DNA from: Gammaproteobacteria bacterium
Lineage (GTDB): Bacteria > Pseudomonadota > Gammaproteobacteria > Steroidobacterales > Woeseiaceae
Direction of reading: 5' to 3'
DNA: 64,000 nt
NCBI GenBank assembly: GCA_029865385.1
Contig: JAOUGX010000006.1
Span: 17,146-81,145 of the forward strand
The notes below the pieces were generated by a model. It made no database searches and was not told the DNA's origin. It saw only the letters and a program-made list of their open reading frames with translations. This document shows, in pieces, positions 25,531 through 33,965 of this stretch. Numbering within the stretch: the stretch's first letter is position 1; every line of letters starts with the position of its first letter. The position numbers and the translations under genes were made by a program.

Positions 25531-27069
25531 TCAGGTCCCGGCAATGCGCAGGTAAGTCTCGGACCAGTGCCTTCCTGCCAGCGTCACCGGCTTGATGTCG
25601 CCCAGCCGCTGACCGCATTCGAGACAGATGCTCTGGTAGGTGTCCAGCAGAGATGAAACCCGGCGCGGCTGCAACATCGGCAATTGCTCCAGTTGCCGTG
25701 CGTGCCGGTATTGCGGATTGCGCATGAGGCTTTCATCCGCCAGAGCGGCAAAGCGCTCCTGCTCGTCCGCCGACACGGCTGCCGAGTCAAGCAACAGCAA
25801 GTAGCCCGGTTGATCTGCAACGGGAACCAGCAGGGCGTCTCCCGGTATCGCAGCAATTGCCGTGCGCACGAATTCCTCCGTCAGTTTTTCCCCGCAGAGG
25901 TCTGATGCGACGCCCTCCCGGCCCAGGTACTCGAAGCACGGCGATGCTTCGTACCACCCGGCAAGCCGAACCCGGTCTCCCAACCGGTATCGATAAAGCC
26001 CTCCTGCCGTGGTCATGATGACCGTATAGCTCGCTTCGTCCTGCAGGTCCGCCAGGGCCACCAGGTTCCCCTCGTCGTTCAGGAACTCGAAATAAGCGCT
26101 GTTGATGGCCAATACCGGAGCGCAGGCATCTTCCAGCGGCAATGTAATTGCGCCTTCCGTTGCAAGCAGACCTTTTCCCTGCAGGTGGCTTCGAGGAAAG
26201 GATTCTTTGAGTGTTTCGGCGTAACGGCGACTCGACGCCGAGCTCCAGCAACTGATCGTGTCCAGGGCGGGCCAGAGTGCCTGCCAGTCGAAACGGTTGC
26301 GCGCATGGAACCCGGCAAGGACAGAAGCAGCCTCCGGTTGCACAGCCTCAATTTCATCGGCCAGGCTTGTTGCGTCTTTGCGAACCGCTTCGAGCAGCTG
26401 CAAAAAAAAGGTAGGACTCCAGACCGATACGAAACTCAGGTCCCTGCAAGCCAGTAGCGAAACAAGCGTTTGCCTTTGCCAGGCCTTGAACGAATCGTGT
26501 TTTGCAACCTCCGGCGGTACAGCCAGCGTGCTGCCGATGGCTTCCGCCAGTTCCGCGCCGAACCATACAGCATCGTTATCGATGCCGATGGGCACGCCGC
26601 CCTTCGTATGGCTTCGCGGACGAACGGCCGGACTGATTGCCCAGTACGCCCGGCCCTGCATTATTCCGGGCCGAGCATTGAGCAGATCGTCCAGCCAGGG
26701 CAGTATCGCCTCGCGAAGGCACTCGATCGAGTGCGCGGTAATGGGAATGTACTTCTGGCCCCCGGTCGATCCGCCGGTCTCCTCGAAAAGCAGGACCTCG
26801 TCCGCGCAAAGCACGTTGCCCGTACCGTTCATCATTCGCCCGATGTCTTCGCGCAGATCCTCGAAGGTCTGGATCGGTATCCGACTTGCATAAGCGGAAA
26901 CCCCATCGATGCTGGCGAAGCCGTAGCGACGACCGAACTCGGAACGCCGGTTGCGCCGCAATATCTCAGTCAACAACTGCTGCTGAGCCCTTTCGGGCTG
27001 CCGCAGAAGCGCTGTCAGCTGCCGGCGCTTGCCAGCGAGGCCACGTCGAATATCAGCCCATCCCGACAA
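25531..27069 (-). CDS. GH3-family acyl-adenylate/amide synthetase
   Basis: A 512-residue member of the GH3 superfamily, whose plant members adenylate carboxylic acids (indole-acetate, jasmonate) and join them to amino acids. Diagnostic segments are LLFEETGGSTGGQKYIPIT (the ATP-binding loop, about residues 93-111), LLATEGAITLP, and the YRLGDRVRLAG and FEYLGREG pair in the C-terminal part. The length is near that of bacterial GH3 proteins. The start appears to be TTG at 27069, giving a 55-base overlap with the previous gene; no later ATG keeps the family N-terminus. The acid and amine substrates are unknown. Confidence 0.8.
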   Translation of the reverse strand: MSGWADIRRGLAGKRRQLTALLRQPERAQQQLLTEILRRNRRSEFGRRYGFASIDGVSAYASRIPIQTFEDLREDIGRMMNGTGNVLCADEVLLFEETGGSTGGQKYIPITAHSIECLREAILPWLDDLLNARPGIMQGRAYWAISPAVRPRSHTKGGVPIGIDNDAVWFGAELAEAIGSTLAVPPEVAKHDSFKAWQRQTLVSLLACRDLSFVSVWSPTFFLQLLEAVRKDATSLADEIEAVQPEAASVLAGFHARNRFDWQALWPALDTISCWSSASSRRYAETLKESFPRSHLQGKGLLATEGAITLPLEDACAPVLAINSAYFEFLNDEGNLVALADLQDEASYTVIMTTAGGLYRYRLGDRVRLAGWYEASPCFEYLGREGVASDLCGEKLTEEFVRTAIAAIPGDALLVPVADQPGYLLLLDSAAVSADEQERFAALADESLMRNPQYRHARQLEQLPMLQPRRVSSLLDTYQSICLECGQRLGDIKPVTLAGRHWSETYLRIAGT

Positions 27070-27788
27070 GAATTCAGACCCTCCAGAAATGCAGTACGCG
27101 AAATGAAGCGCATGTTGTCATCACAGAGCTCGGTAATACAAACCAGTTCGTCACCGGACACATAACCCGGATTCCTTTTCAGAAAGTATTGGACATCCGG
27201 TTTTCGTACGATCTCTTCACCGAGCTCGGACCACTCCTGCCGCAGATGTCCGCGCGGCTTGTCAAAGTGCAACACGCCAGTCGCCGGATTGTAGGCTCTG
27301 CCGAATTTCTTCAACGCGACGATATCGACAATGTTCTGCAGTTCGGCTGGTGTCGCTTCGCGGTGGCGTGGAAAAAAGCGCCTTGTGAATGCCGGAAGGT
27401 ATCGATACGTTCGGTGTCCCTTCACTATCAGGAACCAGTACAAAGGCGTTTCAGGACGCTGTTTCTTTATCTGCCCGGCAAAATAACACCAGGCGTAGGC
27501 CAGCCTCTGTTCGCCCCAGTGTTCGTGACTGATAATCGTGTCACCGGAATAGAGCAACATGCATTCGGGGCTTGTCTCATCTACCCGGCAAACTTCAATC
27601 GTCGAAAACCCCTGCAGTTCCTGCTGCGCATCCCAAAGCAGAATGGCAATCGACTTGCCGTTCAGGTCCTGTTCGAATTGCGCCGCATCAACTGCATCGT
27701 AATACCTGTTGAACAATGCGAACATTCTATTGCGCGTCGCGGCGTCCAGTGATGGCACTGAATGGTATTCGGCGGCCAACTTAGACAT
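27015..27788 (-). CDS. Conserved-looking protein of unknown function in the Rieske-GH3 operon
   Basis: A 257-residue soluble protein that I do not recognise. It begins MSKLAAEYHS, then has alternating helices and strands, including SIAILLWDAQQELQGFSTIEV and PLYWFLIVKGHRTYRYLP. The pattern of a small-residue beta strand followed by a basic aromatic segment is compatible with an acyltransferase fold but gives no motif. The ATG at 27788 overlaps the preceding stop by 8 bases and the gene overlaps GH3 by 55 bases, so it is firmly part of the operon. Confidence 0.7.
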   Translation of the reverse strand: MSKLAAEYHSVPSLDAATRNRMFALFNRYYDAVDAAQFEQDLNGKSIAILLWDAQQELQGFSTIEVCRVDETSPECMLLYSGDTIISHEHWGEQRLAYAWCYFAGQIKKQRPETPLYWFLIVKGHRTYRYLPAFTRRFFPRHREATPAELQNIVDIVALKKFGRAYNPATGVLHFDKPRGHLRQEWSELGEEIVRKPDVQYFLKRNPGYVSGDELVCITELCDDNMRFISRTAFLEGLNSCRDGLIFDVASLASAGS

Positions 27789-28389
27789 GCAGCCAGCGCC
27801 TCGCGAAAACCAGCACATACACAATCAGCAATCCGACGCAGATCGCGGTCGCAAGCAGAATCGATTGGTGATCGGCGGAATCGGGAACGAAATAGACAGT
27901 AGCTCCGGCCACACTCGCGTGCTTCAGCATGTACAGCGCAAAAAGCCCCTCCGGAACGTAGATCAGACTGGCAACCAGCAGGAAATCGCTGTAAGGCCTG
28001 TTGTCGGCACGAAAGGCAGCACTCAGAAACCACAGCATGAGTCCCAGCGAGAACATATCGTGCGCGATTCCCATCCACGGGTGCCAGCTCTGCGATACGT
28101 ACATCAGATACAGTTCGGCAATAGCTCGCAGCAGCATATTCGTCAGCAGGACCTTGCATGCGAGCCGCGCCGCCGGCGGCATGCGCCGGTCGAGCAGGAG
28201 CAGGAGTGGCATCAAGTACCAGAAATATACCGTACACGCGAGCCAGGCCAGCTTGACCAGCGCTATTTCACCACCGGGGAGAATGCCCGAATTCTGCAGT
28301 CTGTAAAAAATGGCCGCCAGAAGAACAAGCGCTGCCACCACCAGCGCAAACGCTTTCTTGAGGCCGCCTTCAGATAACGATGCGAACAT
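27781..28389 (-). CDS. Polytopic membrane protein of unknown function
   Basis: A 202-residue hydrophobic protein with about six transmembrane helices, for example FALVVAALVLLAAIFY, LACTVYFWYLMPLLLLL, FSLGLMLWFLSAAF and ILLATAICVGLLIVYVLVF. A longer open frame continues upstream, but it runs antisense-like through the Rieske gene; the ATG at 28389 overlaps the Rieske stop by only 20 bases. I see no family motif. It could be a small carrier or an electron-transfer/lipid-handling partner of the Rieske oxygenase. Confidence 0.7.
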   Translation of the reverse strand: MFASLSEGGLKKAFALVVAALVLLAAIFYRLQNSGILPGGEIALVKLAWLACTVYFWYLMPLLLLLDRRMPPAARLACKVLLTNMLLRAIAELYLMYVSQSWHPWMGIAHDMFSLGLMLWFLSAAFRADNRPYSDFLLVASLIYVPEGLFALYMLKHASVAGATVYFVPDSADHQSILLATAICVGLLIVYVLVFARRWLHV

Positions 28390-29383
28390 CGTAAGGCTCG
28401 GTGCGGACGGCGGGAACCCTGCCTTCGGAGAGCGCATTCCTCCAGCGACGGATGTGTGGCAGCAGAACGTCCTGCTCGATAATGCGAAATTCACTGCGCT
28501 CGTATTTCGCAAGATTCCGCTGCTGCTTTCGCAGTGTGCGAACATCCTGGGCAATGATCTTTCTGGACAGCGGTTCGAAGACCAGGCGCAGCAATGCGCC
28601 GATCTTCCGGTAACGAAATGTAACTACGGTATATACGTCAGTCAGGACATCGTTCACCGGCGTGCAGCTGGACGTGATCGTGTAGTGCCTGTCTTCCGAG
28701 AAAACATAATCGACTCGCGACATAGCCGGCGCAATGAAACGGTCGCTGTGCTGCATGCCGCCCTGTTGCGGTGAAAGCAGTGACCAGACCAGGCTCCTCT
28801 CGCGCGGTTCGTCGAAATATTCGGCTACGGCTCCATCTTCCAGCGCACTTACCCGGCAACGCACTTCGCGGTCAGTCGGGCTGCGAAACCAACTGCGATG
28901 GACAAAGGTAGCGTGCGGGCAGTCGAGGAAATTCTCCAGGCAGGACTCGACGGGAGCTTCGAAACGATTATACAAGCGGAAGCTTGTCCAGCCGTGCTCA
29001 CCAAGAAAAGGAAACTTTTGTGGCGTTTCCTGCCGCGGCTCGACTCCAGGACATACCCAGATATAGCCGTCCTGCTCGCAACAGCGATACCTTCTGATCG
29101 CGCTTTCATTGCGACATCCGTCTGAAAACGATTGCGAGGGAACGTGGACCACGCAACCAGTACGGTCGTAGCACCATCCATGATAGGAGCATTGCAATCT
29201 TCCGCCGACGACTTTGCCGTCAGCCAGCGGCATGCCGCGATGTGCACAACGATTCTCGAGTGCCACCGGCAAACCATCGGCGTCACGGAACAGGACGATA
29301 TTACGCGACAGCAAGTTGACGACTATCGGCTTACCCCGCAGCCGGCCGGTCGGACACGCTATGTACCAGTAGTCTGTCAGCAT
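28370..29383 (-). CDS. Rieske non-heme iron oxygenase, alpha-subunit type
   Basis: A 337-residue oxygenase component. The Rieske [2Fe-2S] ligands are C46 and H48 in CAHRGMPL, and C65 and H68 in CSYHGW. The mononuclear iron site begins with ENFLDCPHATFVH (D154, H157, H162). The short domain layout resembles single-component-type oxygenases such as vanillate demethylase or PaO relatives rather than the large naphthalene dioxygenase class. No ferredoxin reductase is encoded nearby, so electrons must come from elsewhere, perhaps through the membrane partner. It is the first gene of the operon, 60 bases after pgsA, so it may be cotranscribed with pgsA. Substrate unknown. Confidence 0.88.
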   Translation of the reverse strand: MLTDYWYIACPTGRLRGKPIVVNLLSRNIVLFRDADGLPVALENRCAHRGMPLADGKVVGGRLQCSYHGWCYDRTGCVVHVPSQSFSDGCRNESAIRRYRCCEQDGYIWVCPGVEPRQETPQKFPFLGEHGWTSFRLYNRFEAPVESCLENFLDCPHATFVHRSWFRSPTDREVRCRVSALEDGAVAEYFDEPRERSLVWSLLSPQQGGMQHSDRFIAPAMSRVDYVFSEDRHYTITSSCTPVNDVLTDVYTVVTFRYRKIGALLRLVFEPLSRKIIAQDVRTLRKQQRNLAKYERSEFRIIEQDVLLPHIRRWRNALSEGRVPAVRTEPYDVRIVI

Positions 29384-29443
29384 TCGCCTGCGCTCATCAG
29401 CGCCGATCGGGGCCTGTTGGTAACGGAATATGCTTTTATTGCG

Positions 29444-30004
29444 TCAACCGTCATGCTGCATGGCAGGCCAGGCCGCCCGCAGGTAGATGAACATCGACCA
29501 GATCGTCATGCCGACCGCGGCGAGCAGGAGCAGGAAGCCGACAGGATAGATGTCGATTCCGAAAAGCGGCTCTTCGTAGACCATGAAAGCAATGCCAAAC
29601 ATCTGCAGCGTGGTCTTGATCTTTCCGCCCCACGAAACCGCAACGTTTGCACGTTCGCCTATGGTCGCCATCCATTCGCGGAGCGCCGAGACGGTTATTT
29701 CCCGCCCGATGATGATGATTGCAATGATGTCGACGTACCAGTCCGGGTCCTGTTGCACGAGAAGCACCATGACAATTGCGACCATCAGCTTGTCGGCTAC
29801 AGGGTCAAGGAATTCGCCGAATCGCGATACCTGGCCGAATCGTCGCGCAACATAACCGTCGATCAGGTCGGTTATTGCGGCGACACCAAAAACTATTCCC
29901 GCAATCGGCCTGGCGTATGGCAGCGAACTGTAAAAACAGATAACAACGACCGGGATAGCCGCAATTCGGATCAGGGTAAGTATGTTTGCCGTGTTCAGTT
30001 TCAC
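29444..30004 (-). CDS. pgsA: CDP-diacylglycerol-glycerol-3-phosphate 3-phosphatidyltransferase
   Basis: A 186-residue inner-membrane enzyme making phosphatidylglycerol phosphate. The CDP-alcohol phosphotransferase signature DGYVARRFGQVSRFGEFLD, followed by PVAD, supplies the catalytic aspartates. I chose the GTG at 30004 because it gives the family N-terminus (KLNTANILTLIRIAAIP) with an AAGG ribosome-binding site; an ATG 13 codons upstream would overlap uvrC. The uvrC-pgsA order matches E. coli. Confidence 0.93.
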   Translation of the reverse strand: MKLNTANILTLIRIAAIPVVVICFYSSLPYARPIAGIVFGVAAITDLIDGYVARRFGQVSRFGEFLDPVADKLMVAIVMVLLVQQDPDWYVDIIAIIIIGREITVSALREWMATIGERANVAVSWGGKIKTTLQMFGIAFMVYEEPLFGIDIYPVGFLLLLAAVGMTIWSMFIYLRAAWPAMQHDG

Positions 30005-30023
30005 TGCTATGCCCTTGCTGCGG

Positions 30024-31871
30024 TCAGGTACCACTGTCCGCATGAAATTCGTTGTAGATCTTCTCGGCCAGCGAGTGGCTGATGCCCCGGACTTTGACGA
30101 GATCGCCAATTCCGGCGCTCTTCACTCCCTGCAGGCCACCGAATTGTCGAAGCAATTCACGACGTTTTTTCGGTCCAAGGCCGCTGATCGATTCCAGACT
30201 TGATGTCATTCGCGCCCGGGATCGCTGCGATCGGTGTCCCGTAATCGCAAATCGATGTGCCTCATCGCGAATCTGCTGGATCAGGTGCAGTGCCGGCGAG
30301 TCCGCGGGCAGTATAGAGGGCGTGCTTTGACCTGCCAAGAAAAGCTGTTCCATGCCGGGTTTGCGGGTACGGCCTTTGGCAACGGCCACCACCTTGATCC
30401 AGTCAAATGCCAATTCGTCGAGCACGGTCTGTGCTTCTGCCAGCTGTCCCTTGCCGCCGTCAATCAACAGCACGTCCGGAGTCGGAACTTCACCCTTTGC
30501 AACCCTCAGGTAGCGTCGTCGAATGGCTTCCCCCATCGCGCCGTAGTCGTCCCCGCCTTTTTCGGGTTTCAGATTGAATCTCCGGTAGTCCGACTTCAGC
30601 GCGCCGCTCTGGTTAAAGACCACGCAGGACGCGACAGTGGCTTCCCCGGAGGTATGGCTTACATCAAAGCACTCGATTCTTTTCGGTACCGCGTCCGTTT
30701 CCAGGAACTCGCCGAGTGCCTCAAATTGTCCACGAATGCTCGTTCGACTCGCGAGTTTCAGACGCAATCCCTGGTCGGCATTTGTCTGCGCGAGCTTCAA
30801 CCAACGCAGCCGATCGCCGCGTACTTTCTCGCGTATTTCAACTTTGTGTGCGGATCGCTGCGACAGCTCCTGTTCGAGCAGCAGGCGGTCTTCGACGGCG
30901 ACCGGCACAACGATTTCGGATGGGGCCTCTCGCCCCAGGTAGTACTGAGGCAGAAATCCTTCGAGTATGTGCCGGGGACCCGACTCGCCGCTGGTTTTCG
31001 GAAAATGATCCCTGCTGCCCAGAATCGCTCCCTTGCGGATGAAAAGTACGGTGACGCAGTGAATTCCGCGTTCCGAGGCTACGCCAAGCACGTCGACGTC
31101 GCTCGCAGCACTGTTTGAAACGTGTTGCTCCGCTTCGATTTGCTTGATCCGGGAAATCTGGTCACGAAAGCGTGCTGCCCGCTCGTATTCGCGATTGGCC
31201 GACGCGAGCTCCATTCTCTCGACCAGTGTATCGATTACGTGGCGGTTGCGGCCCTCGAGAAACTGTATCGCAGCTTCGATATCCTCGGCGTAGCCACTCT
31301 CGTCGATCAGGCCGACGCACGGTGCCGTGCAACGCTGAATCTGGTATTGAAGGCAGGGCCGTGTTCTGTTTGCAAAATAGCTGTCCTGGCACTGGCGGAT
31401 CATGAACAGCTTCTGCAGTTCGGTCAGTGTCTTGCGTACCGCGCTGGTACTGGGGTAAGGCCCGAAATAGCGCCCGCTTGCCTTGCGTGACCCGCGATGA
31501 AACTCGAGGCGGGGAAACGGGTGCCGGGTGGACACATAGATGTACGGGTAGCTCTTGTCGTCTCGCAGGATGACATTGAACCTCGGCTTGTGGCGCTTGA
31601 TGAGGTTGTATTCAAGCAGCAACGCCTCGGCTTCCGTATTGGTGACGGTAACCTCGATGCTGCAAACAACGCTCATCATGGCGGCCGTTTTCACATCGGC
31701 GTGCTGCTTGCTGAAGTAACTGGACACGCGTTTCTTCAGGTTCAGAGCTTTCCCGACGTACACGACTTTTCCCTTGTCGTTCAGCATACGATAGGTACCC
31801 GGACGGGAGGTCAGGCCGCTGAGGAATGTCTTGGCGTCGAATTCGACTGTCTTGTTCACGGGTAACGTCAT
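30024..31871 (-). CDS. uvrC: Excinuclease ABC subunit C
   Basis: A 615-residue nucleotide-excision-repair nuclease. The N-terminal GIY-YIG domain (GTYRML and VVYVGKALNLKKRV, about residues 17-50) makes the 3' incision. A UVR motif (ANREYERAARFRDQI) lies near residue 230. The central RNase H-like nuclease region (ECFDVSHTSGE and LLIDGGKGQL) makes the 5' incision, and C-terminal helix-hairpin-helix motifs (SISGLGPKKRRELLRQFGG) bind DNA. The length is normal. It is followed at once by pgsA. Confidence 0.97.
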   Translation of the reverse strand: MTLPVNKTVEFDAKTFLSGLTSRPGTYRMLNDKGKVVYVGKALNLKKRVSSYFSKQHADVKTAAMMSVVCSIEVTVTNTEAEALLLEYNLIKRHKPRFNVILRDDKSYPYIYVSTRHPFPRLEFHRGSRKASGRYFGPYPSTSAVRKTLTELQKLFMIRQCQDSYFANRTRPCLQYQIQRCTAPCVGLIDESGYAEDIEAAIQFLEGRNRHVIDTLVERMELASANREYERAARFRDQISRIKQIEAEQHVSNSAASDVDVLGVASERGIHCVTVLFIRKGAILGSRDHFPKTSGESGPRHILEGFLPQYYLGREAPSEIVVPVAVEDRLLLEQELSQRSAHKVEIREKVRGDRLRWLKLAQTNADQGLRLKLASRTSIRGQFEALGEFLETDAVPKRIECFDVSHTSGEATVASCVVFNQSGALKSDYRRFNLKPEKGGDDYGAMGEAIRRRYLRVAKGEVPTPDVLLIDGGKGQLAEAQTVLDELAFDWIKVVAVAKGRTRKPGMEQLFLAGQSTPSILPADSPALHLIQQIRDEAHRFAITGHRSQRSRARMTSSLESISGLGPKKRRELLRQFGGLQGVKSAGIGDLVKVRGISHSLAEKIYNEFHADSGT

Positions 31872-31913
31872 GAAAAGCCTGTCAGAATTCTACATCGTGA
31901 ATCCTGCAATCGC

Positions 31914-32549
31914 TCACTGCCCGGCCAGCTTGCTGGCTTTCGCGAACACGGCTCGAAACATCTCTTCGGTCAGCCGCCCGGTGTTCGTGTTGTAACGACT
32001 GCAGTGATAGGAATCGAGAAGCGCGAAGTCGCCACCAAGTTCGTGCACGGCAGCATGCGCAAATTTGTGATCGGCCTGCCGCAGGTGCACGGCACGAATA
32101 ACGGCGCGATGCGCGATGCCACCGAGGGCAAGAACGACCGCGTCCTTCGGCAGCCGCCGCAACTCGTTCGCCAGGAACGTGTTGCAGCTGTTGATCTCCG
32201 AACCGACCGGTTTGTTGTCCGGAGGCAGGCATTTTACGGCGTTGGTGATGCGGCAGTTTTTCAATTGCAGGCCGTCATCTGCTGCCAGCGACGCGGGTCC
32301 TGAACTGAAGCCGAATTCGTGCAGCATCCGGTACAGCAGGATACCGGCATGATCGCCGGTAAACGGCCTGCCCGTCCGGTTGGCGCCGTGCATGCCCGGT
32401 GCCAGGCCTACAATCAGCAATCGCGCCGCCACATCGCCAAACGGAGGAACCGGCTTGTTGTAGTAGTCAGGGTGCTGGTCCGCAATGCGGTCGAGGAACC
32501 CGGCCAACCTCGAACACCGGCGGCAGGCTTTATCGAACGTTTCAGTCAT
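31914..32549 (-). CDS. Uracil-DNA glycosylase, family 5 (UdgB)-like
   Basis: A 211-residue glycosylase. Cysteines in CRRCSRLAG and in [17 protein letters not shown] are placed to bind the 4Fe-4S cluster found in families 4 and 5. Motif 1, [19 protein letters not shown], matches family 5, which lacks the usual catalytic carboxylate. Motif 2 here is [15 protein letters not shown], close to the family 5 form. It removes uracil and other deaminated bases from DNA. The ATG overlaps the icd stop by 8 bases, and uvrC follows, so two repair genes are adjacent. Confidence 0.88.
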   Translation of the reverse strand: MTETFDKACRRCSRLAGFLDRIADQHPDYYNKPVPPFGDVAARLLIVGLAPGMHGANRTGRPFTGDHAGILLYRMLHEFGFSSGPASLAADDGLQLKNCRITNAVKCLPPDNKPVGSEINSCNTFLANELRRLPKDAVVLALGGIAHRAVIRAVHLRQADHKFAHAAVHELGGDFALLDSYHCSRYNTNTGRLTEEMFRAVFAKASKLAGQ

Positions 32550-33927
32550 CCATGTGCCGGATTATCGCTTCGCCGAATCCCTTCGTGCCAACCAGCACAG
32601 CCCCGGGGATGAGCTCCTCGAGTTCGTGCTCGACTTCCGATTTGTCGTGCGGACGGTCCTTGCGAATCGGACGGTGAATTGCTTCCCGCAGCCGCGCGAG
32701 ATCGAATGTCAGTTCCTTGTTGGCAATCGTATTGGCGACGCCCTTGATGATCAGGTCCGCCGCCTCATGCCAGCCGATATAGCGCAACATCATCTCGCCT
32801 GACAGGATCAGCGAGCCTGGATTGACGCGGTCTTTGCCGGCAAATCCCGGCGCTGTGCCATGTGTTGCCTCGAATACTGCTACACCTTCTCCGATGTTTC
32901 CGCCCGGCGCGATTCCGATGCCGCCGACTTGCGCCGCGAGCGCATCCGAAATGTAATCCCCATTCAGGTTGAGCGTTGCTATGACGTCATATTCCTCCGG
33001 TCGCATCAGGATCTGCTGCAGGAAGTTGTCCGCGATAACGTCCTTGATGATGATTTCGTTTCCGGTTCGCGGGTTCGTGAAGCCGAGCCACGGGCCCCCA
33101 TCCTTCTCGCTTGCACCGAATTCCTCGCGCGCGAGCTTGTATCCCCACTCGCAGAACGCGCCCTCGGTGAATTTCATGATGTTGCCCTTGTGCACGAGGG
33201 TCACCGACGAAAGGTCACGGTTGATGCAATATTCGATCGCTTTGCGCACAAGCCGTTGCGACCCTTCGCGGGAGACCGGCTTGATGCCGATCCCCGAACT
33301 CAAGGGAAAGCGAATCTCTTTCACACCCAGTTCGTTTTGCAGGAAGTTGATCAGCTTTTGTACTTCCTGCGAGCCGGTCGGGTATTCGATGCCTGCGTAA
33401 ATGTCTTCTGTGTTCTCGCGAAAGACTGTCATGTCGACCAGGTTCGAATCCTTCATCGGCGTGATCACGCCGGGAAAATAGCGAATCGGCCGGACACAGG
33501 CATACAGGTCCATGGTCTGGCGAATGGAGACGTTGAGCGAGCGGATTCCGCCGCCAATCGGCGTCGTCAGCGGGCCTTTGATCGAAACGACGTATTTCTG
33601 CAGCGCATGCAGCGTCTCATCCGGCAGATAATTGTCGCTGCCGTATAAGTCCGACGCTTTTTGTCCGGCGAAGATCTGCATCCAGCGAATGGCGCGTTTC
33701 TCCCCGTAAGCTTTCTTCACTGCGGCATTGACGACATCCAGCATGACCGGCGTGACATCGACGCCGATTCCATCGCCTTCGATATAGGGGATGATCGGGA
33801 AACTCGGGACGTTGATGGAATGATCGCCGTTGATGGTGATGATCTCGCCATCCACCGGTTCCTTAATGTGATCGTATTGCATTGGCTGCCATGGTCCGTG
33901 CGTGAAAACGGGCTGCATTGTACTCAT
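32542..33927 (-). CDS. icd: NADP-dependent isocitrate dehydrogenase
   Basis: A TCA-cycle enzyme of the E. coli Icd type; 461 residues from the first [16 protein letters not shown] carries the serine that AceK phosphorylates in E. coli (S130 here, equivalent to S113). Substrate and metal segments [17 protein letters not shown] and EATHGTAP are intact. The ATG at 33882 (446 residues) is as likely a start and better matches the family N-terminus; neither has a clear Shine-Dalgarno. Compared with E. coli from memory, the C-terminus holds an extra ~27 residues (after FDLARL, including [15 protein letters not shown]). It lies 38 bases downstream of malate synthase. Confidence 0.94.
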   Translation of the reverse strand: MSTMQPVFTHGPWQPMQYDHIKEPVDGEIITINGDHSINVPSFPIIPYIEGDGIGVDVTPVMLDVVNAAVKKAYGEKRAIRWMQIFAGQKASDLYGSDNYLPDETLHALQKYVVSIKGPLTTPIGGGIRSLNVSIRQTMDLYACVRPIRYFPGVITPMKDSNLVDMTVFRENTEDIYAGIEYPTGSQEVQKLINFLQNELGVKEIRFPLSSGIGIKPVSREGSQRLVRKAIEYCINRDLSSVTLVHKGNIMKFTEGAFCEWGYKLAREEFGASEKDGGPWLGFTNPRTGNEIIIKDVIADNFLQQILMRPEEYDVIATLNLNGDYISDALAAQVGGIGIAPGGNIGEGVAVFEATHGTAPGFAGKDRVNPGSLILSGEMMLRYIGWHEAADLIIKGVANTIANKELTFDLARLREAIHRPIRKDRPHDKSEVEHELEELIPGAVLVGTKGFGEAIIRHMDD

Positions 33928-33965
33928 TGACGACGTTCGCTACAGCGATTCGTACCCTCATCGCC

